Shown here: piece after piece, positions 34,462 through 42,914 of the stretch
Layout of the letters: each line of letters starts with the position of its first letter
How positions within the stretch are numbered: position 1 is the stretch's first letter
Assembly (NCBI GenBank): GCA_016704655.1
Contig: JADIZR010000002.1
Coordinates: 248,001-312,000 of the forward strand
Direction: 5' to 3'
Length of the DNA: 64,000 nucleotides
From: Pseudomonadota bacterium
GTDB lineage: Bacteria; Pseudomonadota; Gammaproteobacteria; Steroidobacterales; Steroidobacteraceae
Program-made: the position numbers and the translations under genes
The notes under the pieces: model-generated
What the model was told of the DNA's origin: nothing
The model's database searches: none
What the model saw: the letters and a program-made list of their open reading frames with translations, nothing else

Positions 34462-35315
34462 CAGCCTGTGCGCCGGTCGGCACGCCACTCCACGAGCGTC
34501 TTGATCACGAGCGTCACGATCGCCAGCAGCGCGAGCACGGACGCCACCGCGAAGGCTGCCACGAACAGGTACTCGTTGTAGAGGATCTCTACCTGCAGCG
34601 GCAGCGTCGTCGTCAGGCCGCGCATATGGCCCGACACGACGGACACCGCGCCGAACTCGCCCATGGCGCGGGCGTTGCACAGGATCACCCCGTAGATGAG
34701 ACCCCAGCGGATCTTCGGCAGCGTGACGCGCAGGAAGGTCGTCCAGGCACCGGCGCCGAGCGTGATGGCGGCCTCCTCCTCCTCGCTGCCCTGCTGCTGC
34801 ATGAGCGGAATCAGCTCGCGCGCAACATAAGGAAAAGTCACGAACAGGGTGGCCAGCACGATGCCTGGCACCGCGAAGATGACCTGGATGTCGCGATCCT
34901 GCAGCCACTGGCCCCACCAGCCGTGTGCGCCGAACAGCATGACGAACACCAGGCCCGCGATGACCGGCGAAATCGCGAACGGCAGGTCGATCAGGGTGAT
35001 CAGCAGGCTCTTGCCCTTGAACTCGAACTTGGCGATCGCCCAGGCGGCCGCGATGCCGAACAGCGTGTTGACAGGCACGACGATCGCCGCCGTGAGCAGC
35101 GTCAGCTTGATCGCGGCGAGCGTGTCCGGGTTGTCGAACGACTCGAGGAAGACGCTCCAGCCCTCCGCGAACGCCTGCCCGAGCACGGCCCCGAGCGGCG
35201 CCAGCAGCAGCAGGGCCAGGAAACCGATCGCCACCGAGATCAGCGCGAGGCGTCCGGCACGCACGCCTGGCGGCACATACCTGCGCTTCTCGAACCGCGG
35301 AGCTGCGCCAGCCAT
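34461..35315 (-). CDS. cysW: Sulfate ABC transporter permease CysW
   Basis: A 284-residue inner-membrane permease. Helices include LALISVAIGFLALLLLAPLG, PVIAGLVFVMLFG and FVAAFAVASVLALLAIVTLV; the ABC-coupling EAA loop reads EEEAAITLGAGAWTTFLRV, and NARAMGEFGAVSVVSGH is typical of CysW. It pairs with CysT to form the sulfate channel. One base separates its ATG from the cysT stop. Its own stop overlaps the kinase start. Confidence 0.95.
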   Translation of the reverse strand: MAGAAPRFEKRRYVPPGVRAGRLALISVAIGFLALLLLAPLGAVLGQAFAEGWSVFLESFDNPDTLAAIKLTLLTAAIVVPVNTLFGIAAAWAIAKFEFKGKSLLITLIDLPFAISPVIAGLVFVMLFGAHGWWGQWLQDRDIQVIFAVPGIVLATLFVTFPYVARELIPLMQQQGSEEEEAAITLGAGAWTTFLRVTLPKIRWGLIYGVILCNARAMGEFGAVSVVSGHMRGLTTTLPLQVEILYNEYLFVAAFAVASVLALLAIVTLVIKTLVEWRADRRTG

Positions 35316-35316
35316 G

Positions 35317-36219
35317 TCAGGCCCCCGCCTTCTGGTTACGGGGGCGCCTGCGCCGCTCGACCCTGCGGCCACTGTCCACCGGCCCGGAATGACGCCGGCG
35401 GCTCCACGACTGCACCAGGTTGATGGCGAACAGCATCAGGAAAGAGACGAGCAGCATCATGAACCCGAGCGCTGCGGCGCCGTTGTAGTCGAATTGCTCG
35501 AGCTTGATCACGATCAGGAGCGGCGTGATCTCGGTCTTGAGCGGCAGGTTGCCGGAAATGAACACCACCGAGCCGTACTCGCCGACGCCGCGCGCGAACG
35601 CCATCGTAAAGCCCGTGACGAGCGCCGGCAGCACCGCCGGCAGGATGATGCGGCGGAACACCGTGAAGGGACCCGCGCCGAGTGTTTCAGCGGCCTCCTC
35701 GAGGTCGCGCTGCGCTTCGACCAGCGCCGGCTGCACCGAGCGCACGACGAACGGCAGGCCGATCAGGATCAGCGCGACGACGACGCCGAGCCACGTGTAG
35801 GCCACCTGGACGCCGAACAGCTGCTGCAGCCGCACGCCCAGCCAGCCCGTCGGCGAGAAGACCGTCGCGAGCGCGATGCCCGACACGGCCGTGGGCAACG
35901 CGAAGGGCAGGTCGATCAGCGCATCGACCAGGCGGCGCCCCGGAAAATCGTAGCGCACCAGCGACCAGGCGACGATGAAGCCGAAGAAGGCGTTGACGGC
36001 TGCGGCGATGAAAGCAGCGCCGAAGCTCAGCCGGTAGGACGCCAGCGCGCGTTCGTCCAGTACCACGTCGAGAAACTCCGACCAGGTCAGCGACGTGGTC
36101 TTGAAGACCAGCGCCGCGAGCGGCAGCAGCACGAGGGCGCTCAGGAAGAACGTCGTGAACCCGAGCGTAAGCCCGAATCCCGGGAGGATGCTGGGCTGGC
36201 GGAACCAGGCAGCGGCCAT
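35317..36219 (-). CDS. cysT: Sulfate ABC transporter permease CysT (CysU)
   Basis: A 300-residue permease with six helices (GFTTFFLSALVLLPLAALVF, AFIAAAVNAFFGFIVAWSLV, VVVALILIGLPFVV and others). The coupling loop is DLEEAAETLGAGPFTVFRR, and FARGVGEYGSVVFISGN is the CysT signature. The C-terminus has an Arg-rich tail (RRVERRRRPRNQ). One base separates its ATG from the cysA stop. It is the second gene of the operon. Confidence 0.95.
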   Translation of the reverse strand: MAAAWFRQPSILPGFGLTLGFTTFFLSALVLLPLAALVFKTTSLTWSEFLDVVLDERALASYRLSFGAAFIAAAVNAFFGFIVAWSLVRYDFPGRRLVDALIDLPFALPTAVSGIALATVFSPTGWLGVRLQQLFGVQVAYTWLGVVVALILIGLPFVVRSVQPALVEAQRDLEEAAETLGAGPFTVFRRIILPAVLPALVTGFTMAFARGVGEYGSVVFISGNLPLKTEITPLLIVIKLEQFDYNGAAALGFMMLLVSFLMLFAINLVQSWSRRRHSGPVDSGRRVERRRRPRNQKAGA

Positions 36220-36220
36220 C

Positions 36221-37960
36221 TCAGGCGTCCGCGGCCGGCTCAGCGCGCGCCGAGTTGACGATCAGCACGGGTCGTGCGGGCGTCCCCTCGAGCAGCGACT
36301 TGAGCCAGTCCCACTGGATTGCATCCGGGTTCGACGTGCCGAGCACCAGCATGCTGCGTTCGTACGCCGCGAGCTCCTTCTGCAGTTCTTCCGCGACGAC
36401 GCCTGGCCGCAGTTCGGTGCGCATGTCGAGGCCGTGGTCAGCGAGCGCGGCCGATCGCGCGTCCAGCAGGTTGCGCATGTGCGCGCCCCGCTCGGACTCG
36501 GCGGACGCCGCGGGCTGGATACCCAGGTAGATGGCCTCGGCCGCGACGTGGCGCAGCAGACTCGCCGCGACCGCGAGCGTCGCGCGGCGCGACTCGGCGT
36601 CGAGCGTGTGGATGACCACGTGGTTCGGCAGCGGTGCCGTGGGCGGCACGCAGAGCAGCTGCACGGCGCCGTGCGTCAGGTGCCACTCCGCTGCCGCCGC
36701 GCAATCCGGCCCGGTCGCGATCGCGGGCATGCCCGGCGGCGCCCGCTCGAAGCGACCGATCCGCGTCGCGACACGCGTCTGCATGCGCGTGCCGAGAGTC
36801 AGGAGCAGTGGCGAATCGCGGAGTTCGCGGGCAGCCGCTTCGTTCGCAGCCACGGCCGTGAAGCTCGAGATCGGCGTCGGCAGCACGTGGATGCTGCGCG
36901 CGCCGACGGCGACCCGCTGTCCGACCGCAACCGGAAAATCGCGTTGTTCCGGCAGCGTGCGCGACACCTCGAGCAAGGAGCCCTGGCCGGTGGAACCCTC
37001 GCGTCCCGGCGCCACCGGCACGGGACCGTCGCTGGCCATGCGGACACGCAGGCGCTCGACCGCGCCGCCGAACAGGACTTCCTCGACCTGTCCATGGCTG
37101 ACGAAATTCGACTTGATTGCGAGTTCGTCGGCGCAGAGTTCCACTTCTTCCGGCCGCAGGATCGCGACCACTTCCCGCGGCACCTCGCCACCCGCCATCG
37201 GCGCGGAGCTGAAGCGCACGCCGCGGGGCGTCCGGTAGCCGAGCAGCAGGTTGGCCGCGCCCAGGAACGTCGAGACGAAGCGGGTGGCCGGGCGCGTGTA
37301 GAGGTCGTCGGGCTTGCCGCATTCGAGCAGGCGGCCCTGGTGCATGACACCGATGCGGTCGGCGAGTGCGAAGGCTTCTTCCTGGTCATGGGTGACCAGG
37401 ATCGTCGTCATGTCCAGTTCGCGCTGGATCTGGCGGATGGTCCGGCGCAGCTCCTCGCGGATCTTGGCGTCGAGCGCGCCGAACGGCTCGTCCATCAACA
37501 GCACCTCGGGCCGGTGCGCGAGCGCCCGTGCGACGGCAACGCGCTGCTGCTGCCCGCCCGAGAGCTGGGCCGGGAGCCGGTCGTCCATACCCTCGAGGGC
37601 GACGAGCTTGAGCAGTTCCTTGCGGCGCGCGCGTCGTTCCGCGCTTTTCACCTTGCGGACGCGCAGCGCGAACTCGATGTTGTCGCCGATGGTCATGTGG
37701 CGGAACAACGCATAGTGCTGGAAGACGAAACCCACGTGGCGCTCGCGCGAGTTCACGTGAGTCACGTCGCGGCCGTGCAGCGCCACCCGGCCATGGTCGA
37801 TCTCGGTGAGACCGGCAATGGCACGCAGCAGCGTGCTCTTGCCGCTGCCGCTCGGGCCGAGCAGCACCAGGAACTCGCCCTGGCGGACGTTCAGGGACAC
37901 GTCGTTGACGACCGGTGCACCCTGGTACCGCTTGGTTACCTGATCGAGGACGATGGACAT
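36221..37960 (-). CDS. cysA: Sulfate ABC transporter ATPase CysA with C-terminal universal-stress-protein-like domain
   Basis: A 579-residue protein, over 200 residues longer than usual CysA. Residues 1-235 are the ABC ATPase: Walker A GPSGSGKS (35-42), signature LSGGQ (133-137), Walker B VLLMDEP (153-159), H191. Residues about 236-360 are the TOBE-like regulatory region (ILRPEEVELC; VAVGARSIHVLP). After a linker, residues about 447-570 look like a UspA fold: HVVIHTLDAESRRATLAVAASL, a long helix with MRNLLDARSAALADHGLDM, LVLGTSNP and a last strand PVLIVN. The glycine motif for ATP in Usp proteins is incomplete. The gene heads the cysA-cysT-cysW-kinase-regulator operon. Confidence 0.9.
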   Translation of the reverse strand: MSIVLDQVTKRYQGAPVVNDVSLNVRQGEFLVLLGPSGSGKSTLLRAIAGLTEIDHGRVALHGRDVTHVNSRERHVGFVFQHYALFRHMTIGDNIEFALRVRKVKSAERRARRKELLKLVALEGMDDRLPAQLSGGQQQRVAVARALAHRPEVLLMDEPFGALDAKIREELRRTIRQIQRELDMTTILVTHDQEEAFALADRIGVMHQGRLLECGKPDDLYTRPATRFVSTFLGAANLLLGYRTPRGVRFSSAPMAGGEVPREVVAILRPEEVELCADELAIKSNFVSHGQVEEVLFGGAVERLRVRMASDGPVPVAPGREGSTGQGSLLEVSRTLPEQRDFPVAVGQRVAVGARSIHVLPTPISSFTAVAANEAAARELRDSPLLLTLGTRMQTRVATRIGRFERAPPGMPAIATGPDCAAAAEWHLTHGAVQLLCVPPTAPLPNHVVIHTLDAESRRATLAVAASLLRHVAAEAIYLGIQPAASAESERGAHMRNLLDARSAALADHGLDMRTELRPGVVAEELQKELAAYERSMLVLGTSNPDAIQWDWLKSLLEGTPARPVLIVNSARAEPAADA

Positions 37961-38102
37961 GCGCAGGCCACGGAGTGGATTGGAGTTTTCATGCCATCCT
38001 AGGGCCGCGCGGTTACGCCGTCAGTCGCCCGACGGTGACATTTCGGTAACATCCGCTGTGTCCACCCGCCAACGGCGCGTTCCCGGACCCAAGGAAACCG
38101 AC

Positions 38103-40478
38103 ATGCCGCTCCCGTCCTACGAGAAACTCGGCGTCTTCTACCTCGGTCGCGAGTACGACCCGGCCACGCAGCAACTTGGCGCCGAACTGCTGTACGACTC
38201 GCGCGACCTGACGACGCATGCGGTCTGCATCGGCATGACCGGCAGCGGCAAGACCGGCCTCTGCGTGTCGCTGCTCGAGGAAGCCGCGATCGACGGCGTT
38301 CCCGCCCTCGTCATCGACCCGAAAGGCGACATCGCCAACCTCGCGCTGACCTTTCCGCTACTGCGGCCGGAAGACTTCAAGCCCTGGGTCGACGCCGGCG
38401 AGGCTGCGCGCAAGGGCCAGAGCGTGGACGAGTTCGCCAATGCAACCGCAACGACCTGGCGCAAGGGACTCGAGGAGTGGGGCCAGGACGGCGAGCGCAT
38501 TCAGCGCCTGCGTGACGCGGCGGTCGTGGACATCTACACGCCTGGCTCGAACGCTGGCCGGCCGCTGTCGATCCTCCGTTCTTTTGCAGCGCCCGATCCC
38601 GGGGTCGCGAACGACGCCACCGCGTTCAAGGAGCGTGTCGGCTCCGCCGTCGCCGGCTTGCTCGGACTGCTCGGCGTCGACGCCGACCCGATCCGCAGTC
38701 GCGAATTCATCCTGCTGTCCGCCTTGCTCGACGCCGCGTGGCGCAAGGGCGAGAGCCTCGACCTCGCCGCCCTGATCCGGTCGGTGCAGAAGCCGCCGTT
38801 CGACCACGTCGGCGTCTTCGACGTCGAGAGTTTCTTCCCGGCGAAGGACCGGACGGAACTCGCGCTCCGCATCAACGGCCTGCTGGCATCGCCCGGGTTC
38901 GAGGCCTGGCTCGCCGGCGACGCGCTCGACATCCAGTCGCTGCTGTACGACGCGAACGGCAAGCCCCGCATCGCGATCGTCTCGATCGCCCACCTGAACG
39001 ACGCCGAACGCATGTTCGTCGTGACGCTGGTCGCGAACGAGCTCGTCGCGTGGATGCGCCGCCAGTCCGGCACCACCAGCCTGCGCGCGATCTTCTACAT
39101 GGATGAAGTGTTCGGCTTTTTCCCGCCAAGCGCGATGCCGCCGTCCAAGCTGCCACTGCTGACGCTGATGAAGCAGGCGCGCGCGTTCGGCCTCGGCGTG
39201 GTGCTGGCGACGCAGAATCCCGTCGACCTCGATTACAAGGGCCTGGGCAACGCCGGCACCTGGTTCATCGGCCGCCTGCAGACGGAGCGCGACAAGGCCC
39301 GCGTGATCGAAGGCCTGCTCGGCAGCGATTCGGCCGGTGGCATGGACAAGACGCAGCTCGAAGCGGCGATGTCGAGCCTGCCACAGCGCACGTTCCTGAT
39401 GCGCAACGTGCACGACGCAGCGCCCGTGCTGCTGCGCACCCGCTGGGCACTTTCGTACCTGCGCGGTCCGCTGACCTCGGCCGAGATCGCGAGGCTGGCC
39501 GCGTCAGAAGGGAAGCAGGCCATTCCGCCTGCGCCCGCGACGGAACCTGCTGCTGTCACCACGCAGCGCGCGCGGGCAACGACGTCGGGCAGTCGCCCCA
39601 TCGTCCCGGCGGGCGTGCCCGAGAAGTTCATGGCCGCAGCAGGCAACCAGGGCGTCGAGTACGAGCCGCGCATCGGCGCACGCGTGCGTGCGCACTTCGT
39701 CGACGCCAGGGCCGGACTCGATGCCTGGGAAAACTGGTACTACCTCGCACCGTTGACCGCGCAGGGTCCCGACTGGGAGGCTGCCGAAGTCTGCAATGCG
39801 GACGCCATCCAGTTGCTCGACGCAGCCGCTCCCAACGCTACTTTTGCCGACGTCGCCGGCAGCGCCGTTGCGGCCAAGGCGTTTGCGCAGTACGGCAAGT
39901 CGCTGGCGGATCACGTTTATCGCACGTCTTCGCTGGCGATCCTGCGGTGCCCCGACCTCAAGCTGACCTCGGCGCCAGGCGGCAGCGAAAGCGAGTTCCG
40001 GGCGCGCCTGGCATTGGCCTTGCGCGAGAAGCGCGATGCAGCCGTCGATGTCCTGCGCCGGAAGTACGCGTCGAAGCTCGACACGATCGGGGACCGGGCG
40101 CGCAAGGCGGAACAGAAGCTCGTGCGCGAAAAGGAGCAATCGAGCCAGCAGACGATGTCGTCCGCGCTCAGCGTGGGGGGCAGCCTGCTCGGTGCGCTGT
40201 TCGGCGGCCGTCGCAGCAGCGCGTTAGGCAAAGCGTCGTCCGCGGCGAGGAGCGTGGGCCGCATCGGCAAGGAGCGGACCGACGTCGCGCATGCGGAAGC
40301 CGACCTGACGGCGCTGCAACAGCAGCACGCCGCGCTGGAGGCGGAACTGGCCGACGAGATTGCAGCGCTCGAATCGAAGTTCGACGCCGGCGCAATCGTC
40401 GTGGAACAGTCCGAGATCAAGGCCCGCAAGTCCGACACCGAGGTGGCCGATCTGGCGCTCGTCTGGCAGCCGGCTTGA
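38103..40478 (+). CDS. HerA-like ATPase (DUF853 family)
   Basis: A 791-residue P-loop protein of the HerA/FtsK group. Walker A is GMTGSGKTG near residue 44, followed by VPALVIDPKGDIANL; Walker B is FYMDEVFGFFPPSAMPPSK near 330, then ATQNPVDLDYKGLGNAGTWF and FLMRNVHDAAPVLLRTRW. The last 250 residues contain a coiled coil (LREKRDAAVDVLRRKYASKL; EADLTALQQQHAALEAEL) around a Gly-rich loop LGALFGGRRSS. AAGGAA precedes ATG 38103. Such proteins are presumed DNA translocases, but DUF853 members lack an assigned role. The DUF2780 gene follows after 40 bases. Confidence 0.88.
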   Translation: MPLPSYEKLGVFYLGREYDPATQQLGAELLYDSRDLTTHAVCIGMTGSGKTGLCVSLLEEAAIDGVPALVIDPKGDIANLALTFPLLRPEDFKPWVDAGEAARKGQSVDEFANATATTWRKGLEEWGQDGERIQRLRDAAVVDIYTPGSNAGRPLSILRSFAAPDPGVANDATAFKERVGSAVAGLLGLLGVDADPIRSREFILLSALLDAAWRKGESLDLAALIRSVQKPPFDHVGVFDVESFFPAKDRTELALRINGLLASPGFEAWLAGDALDIQSLLYDANGKPRIAIVSIAHLNDAERMFVVTLVANELVAWMRRQSGTTSLRAIFYMDEVFGFFPPSAMPPSKLPLLTLMKQARAFGLGVVLATQNPVDLDYKGLGNAGTWFIGRLQTERDKARVIEGLLGSDSAGGMDKTQLEAAMSSLPQRTFLMRNVHDAAPVLLRTRWALSYLRGPLTSAEIARLAASEGKQAIPPAPATEPAAVTTQRARATTSGSRPIVPAGVPEKFMAAAGNQGVEYEPRIGARVRAHFVDARAGLDAWENWYYLAPLTAQGPDWEAAEVCNADAIQLLDAAAPNATFADVAGSAVAAKAFAQYGKSLADHVYRTSSLAILRCPDLKLTSAPGGSESEFRARLALALREKRDAAVDVLRRKYASKLDTIGDRARKAEQKLVREKEQSSQQTMSSALSVGGSLLGALFGGRRSSALGKASSAARSVGRIGKERTDVAHAEADLTALQQQHAALEAELADEIAALESKFDAGAIVVEQSEIKARKSDTEVADLALVWQPA

Positions 40479-40518
40479 CGTAGAATCGGTCCGGTTCGCC
40501 CCACCCCGAGTGACAGCG

Positions 40519-40908
40519 ATGGACGACCTGCTCCGCAAGATCACGAAGAACCTGGGTGTCTCCAGGGAACAGGCCCGCGGTGGCGTCGTGGCACTGCTGC
40601 GTGCCGGCCAGCAGAACCTGAGCCCGGCGGACTTCAAGGCGTTCGTCGCCGACGTTCCGGGCGCCGACAAGCTGCTGAAGAACGCCCCGCCGCCGAGTGC
40701 CCTGAGCTCGCTCGCCGGTGGCATCGGATCGTTGTTCGGCGGCCGAAAGTCATCGGCTGGCCGCTGGGCGGGCCTCGCCGCATCGTTCGCAGAACTGGGC
40801 GTCGACATCGACACCGCGAAGAAATTCGGACCGATCGTGATCGAGCACGTCCGCGAGCACGGCGGCGAGGACCTGGTCGACAAGATCCGCGTCGCCCTCG
40901 ACGTCTGA
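40519..40908 (+). CDS. DUF2780-like small protein
   Basis: A 129-residue protein without signal peptide: DDLLRKITKNLGVSREQARG, ADFKAFVADVPGADKLLKNA, then a Gly-rich turn IGSLFGGRKSS and a final helix VIEHVREHGGEDLVDKI. The domain pattern (helix with G-V-S-x-x-Q-A, then a cluster of small residues, then a helical end) fits DUF2780, of unknown function. It may be co-transcribed with the HerA-like gene, 40 bases before it, and has the motif LFGGR(K/R)SS in common with it. Confidence 0.7.
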   Translation: MDDLLRKITKNLGVSREQARGGVVALLRAGQQNLSPADFKAFVADVPGADKLLKNAPPPSALSSLAGGIGSLFGGRKSSAGRWAGLAASFAELGVDIDTAKKFGPIVIEHVREHGGEDLVDKIRVALDV

Positions 40909-40932
40909 CGGCCCCTCGGCCGAACCTGCCGC

Positions 40933-42261
40933 ATGAACCGATTGAACCTGCCCGTCGCGGGTCGAAGCCGGACGTGTCGTGGTCCCGCCCTGGCTCTCCT
41001 GGCAGCAGCGCTTGCGCTCGCCGCCTGCTCGAAACCCGCCAGCCGCGAACTGCAGGCCGGCAGCTACCGCGCGACCCTCGAGCTGCCGGGCAGCAAGACG
41101 GTGCCCTTCGGCCTGGATGTGGCGCAGGAAGAGCCGGGCACGGTGCTGTACGTCACCAACGGTGATGAAAGGATCCGGCTCGACGAAGTGGAAGTCACTC
41201 CGGGTCAGCTGCAAGCCCGTTTCCCCGGCTACGAAACGACCTTGTCCGCGCAGGTGAAGGGCGGCGAACTGACCGGCGACGTCACGCTGGTCCACGCAGG
41301 CGGCAAGGTGCTGCAGCTGCCGTTCACCGCGCAGCTCGGTGCCACCTGGCGCTTCTACCCCGAACCTTTGCCGGACAACGCGGACTTCTCCGGACGGTGG
41401 GACGTGGCATTCACGGACGGCGCCGGGCGGCGGACCACCGGCGTCGCCCTGTTCGATCAGAGATTCGAAGACGTGACGGGCACGGTGCTGGTGCCCACCG
41501 GTGACCAGCGCTTCCTGGCCGGCGAGGCCCATGACGAGGAGTTGCGACTGTCACGGTTCGATGGCGGCGCGGTCGTGCTCTACGAAGCGAAGCTCGACGC
41601 CAGCGGCAAGCTCGTCGGCGAGACGTGGTCGGACCGCGACGGCTCGCAGCGCTTCGTCGCGACCCGCAATCCCGACGCTACAATCGATGCGGCGGCGCTG
41701 GCAACGCGTCTGCGTGATCCCGCAACGCCCTTCTCATTTTCGTTCAGGGATCTCGCCGGCCAGACCGTGTCGTCCGGCGATCCGCGTTTCAAGGACAAGG
41801 TACTGCTGGTCACGCTCGCTGGCAGCTGGTGTCCCAACAGTCACGACGAAGCGCGATTGCTGGTGCAACTCGACCGCAAGTACCGGTCGCAAGGCCTGGA
41901 GATCGTCAGCCTGATGTTCGAGCAGCACGCGGAATTCGACCGTGCCGTTGCCGCCGTGCAGCGCTTCCGCACGGCAAACGGCATCGCCTACCCGACATTG
42001 ATCGCGGGTACAGCCGACAGGAAGCAAGCCGCAGCCGCGTTGCCGCAGCTCGACGCCGTGCTCGCCTATCCGACGGCGATCTTCATTGACCGCACGGGCC
42101 GCGTGCGCGAGATCCACACGGGGTTCGCTGGGCCGGCCACGGGCGTGCAGCACGACCTGCTGGCACACGAATTCGCGACCTGGATCGAGGAGCTGCTGCA
42201 GGCGGACGCGACGTTGGCCGAGCCGACACCGCCCGCGACGGAGCCGCCACTCAGTCCCTGA
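40933..42261 (+). CDS. Thioredoxin-fold (TlpA-like) lipoprotein with CxxS motif
   Basis: A 442-residue lipoprotein: a basic N-terminus, hydrophobic stretch and lipobox LAAC with C32. Residues about 40-265 form beta-rich modules (ATLELPGSKTVPFGLDV, FSGRWDVAFTDG). The C-terminal domain (about 275-430) is thioredoxin-like: VLLVTLAGSWCPNSHDEARL, LEIVSLMFEQH and AYPTAIFIDRTGRVREIHTG with the cis-Pro. The active site is WCPNS near 299, a single cysteine instead of CxxC, so it probably is not a dithiol oxidoreductase in the usual sense. It overlaps the convergent yajQ gene by 11 bases at the 3' end. Confidence 0.85.
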   Translation: MNRLNLPVAGRSRTCRGPALALLAAALALAACSKPASRELQAGSYRATLELPGSKTVPFGLDVAQEEPGTVLYVTNGDERIRLDEVEVTPGQLQARFPGYETTLSAQVKGGELTGDVTLVHAGGKVLQLPFTAQLGATWRFYPEPLPDNADFSGRWDVAFTDGAGRRTTGVALFDQRFEDVTGTVLVPTGDQRFLAGEAHDEELRLSRFDGGAVVLYEAKLDASGKLVGETWSDRDGSQRFVATRNPDATIDAAALATRLRDPATPFSFSFRDLAGQTVSSGDPRFKDKVLLVTLAGSWCPNSHDEARLLVQLDRKYRSQGLEIVSLMFEQHAEFDRAVAAVQRFRTANGIAYPTLIAGTADRKQAAAALPQLDAVLAYPTAIFIDRTGRVREIHTGFAGPATGVQHDLLAHEFATWIEELLQADATLAEPTPPATEPPLSP

Positions 42262-42733
42262 AGTTGGTGAACTGCAGCGGCAGCTCGTACTCGCCCTTTT
42301 TCACCAGCGCGATCGCATCCTGCAGGTCGTCCCGGCTCTTGCCGGTCACGCGCACCTGCTTGTCCTGCAGCGCCGCCTGCACCTTGAGTTTCGAATCCTT
42401 GATCTGGCGCTGGATCTTCTTGCCAAGCTCGGTCTCGATCCCCTCGCGCAGCGTGAGGACCTGCTTCGCCGTCTGGCCGGTGACCACCGGCTCGTCGATC
42501 TTCAGGCAGGCGACGTCGATGCCGCGCTTGGCGAGTTTGAGCTTGAGAATTTCAATCATTTGTTTTAATTGAAAGTCAGCTGGCGCAGAGAGCGTGATGA
42601 CATGATCTTTCAATTCAAACTTGGCATTCGTCCCCTTGAAGTCGAACCGCTGGCCGACCTCGCGGGAGGCCTGGTCCACGGCGTTGGTCACTTCGTGCAT
42701 GGGGAGCTCGGACACGATATCGAACGAGGGCAT
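42251..42733 (-). CDS. YajQ family nucleotide-binding protein
   Basis: A 160-residue protein matching YajQ over its full length: MPSFDIVSELPMHEVTNAVD, FDFKGTNAKFELKD, LKIDEPVVTGQTAKQVLTL, EGIETELGKKIQRQIKDSKL and VRVTGKSRDDLQDAIALVKK. YajQ has two ferredoxin-like domains and binds nucleic acid or nucleotides; the Xanthomonas member is a cyclic-di-GMP receptor. Single-copy, no operon partner. The region upstream contains the Fur-like site of the divergent TonB receptor. Confidence 0.95.
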   Translation of the reverse strand: MPSFDIVSELPMHEVTNAVDQASREVGQRFDFKGTNAKFELKDHVITLSAPADFQLKQMIEILKLKLAKRGIDVACLKIDEPVVTGQTAKQVLTLREGIETELGKKIQRQIKDSKLKVQAALQDKQVRVTGKSRDDLQDAIALVKKGEYELPLQFTNFRD

Positions 42734-42831
42734 GGCGTTGGCTCGGGACGTTGGGACAGCCCGTAAGCCTAACGCGCTGGAGGCTGGTCCAGACAGATGC
42801 AACCCGCCTGTTGCGGCATCTACTTAATACG

Positions 42832-42850
42832 AATACGAATGATTTGCATT
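42832..42850 (+). promoter_or_regulatory. Fur-like box upstream of the TonB receptor
   Basis: AATACGAATGATTTGCATT (42832-42850) has the perfectly symmetric AAT-N3-AAT-N-ATT-N3-ATT layout of a Fur site. It overlaps a weak promoter (TTGCGG at 42811, TACGAA at 42834) and the start of a good -35, TTGACA at 42849-42854. Position and the receptor downstream suggest iron repression. Confidence 0.7.
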
Positions 42851-42914
42851 GACATTTAATGAGGCGTTGAGCAAAGTCGCGGCCAGCACCGAATCAAATC
42901 CGCTGGACCCCTCC

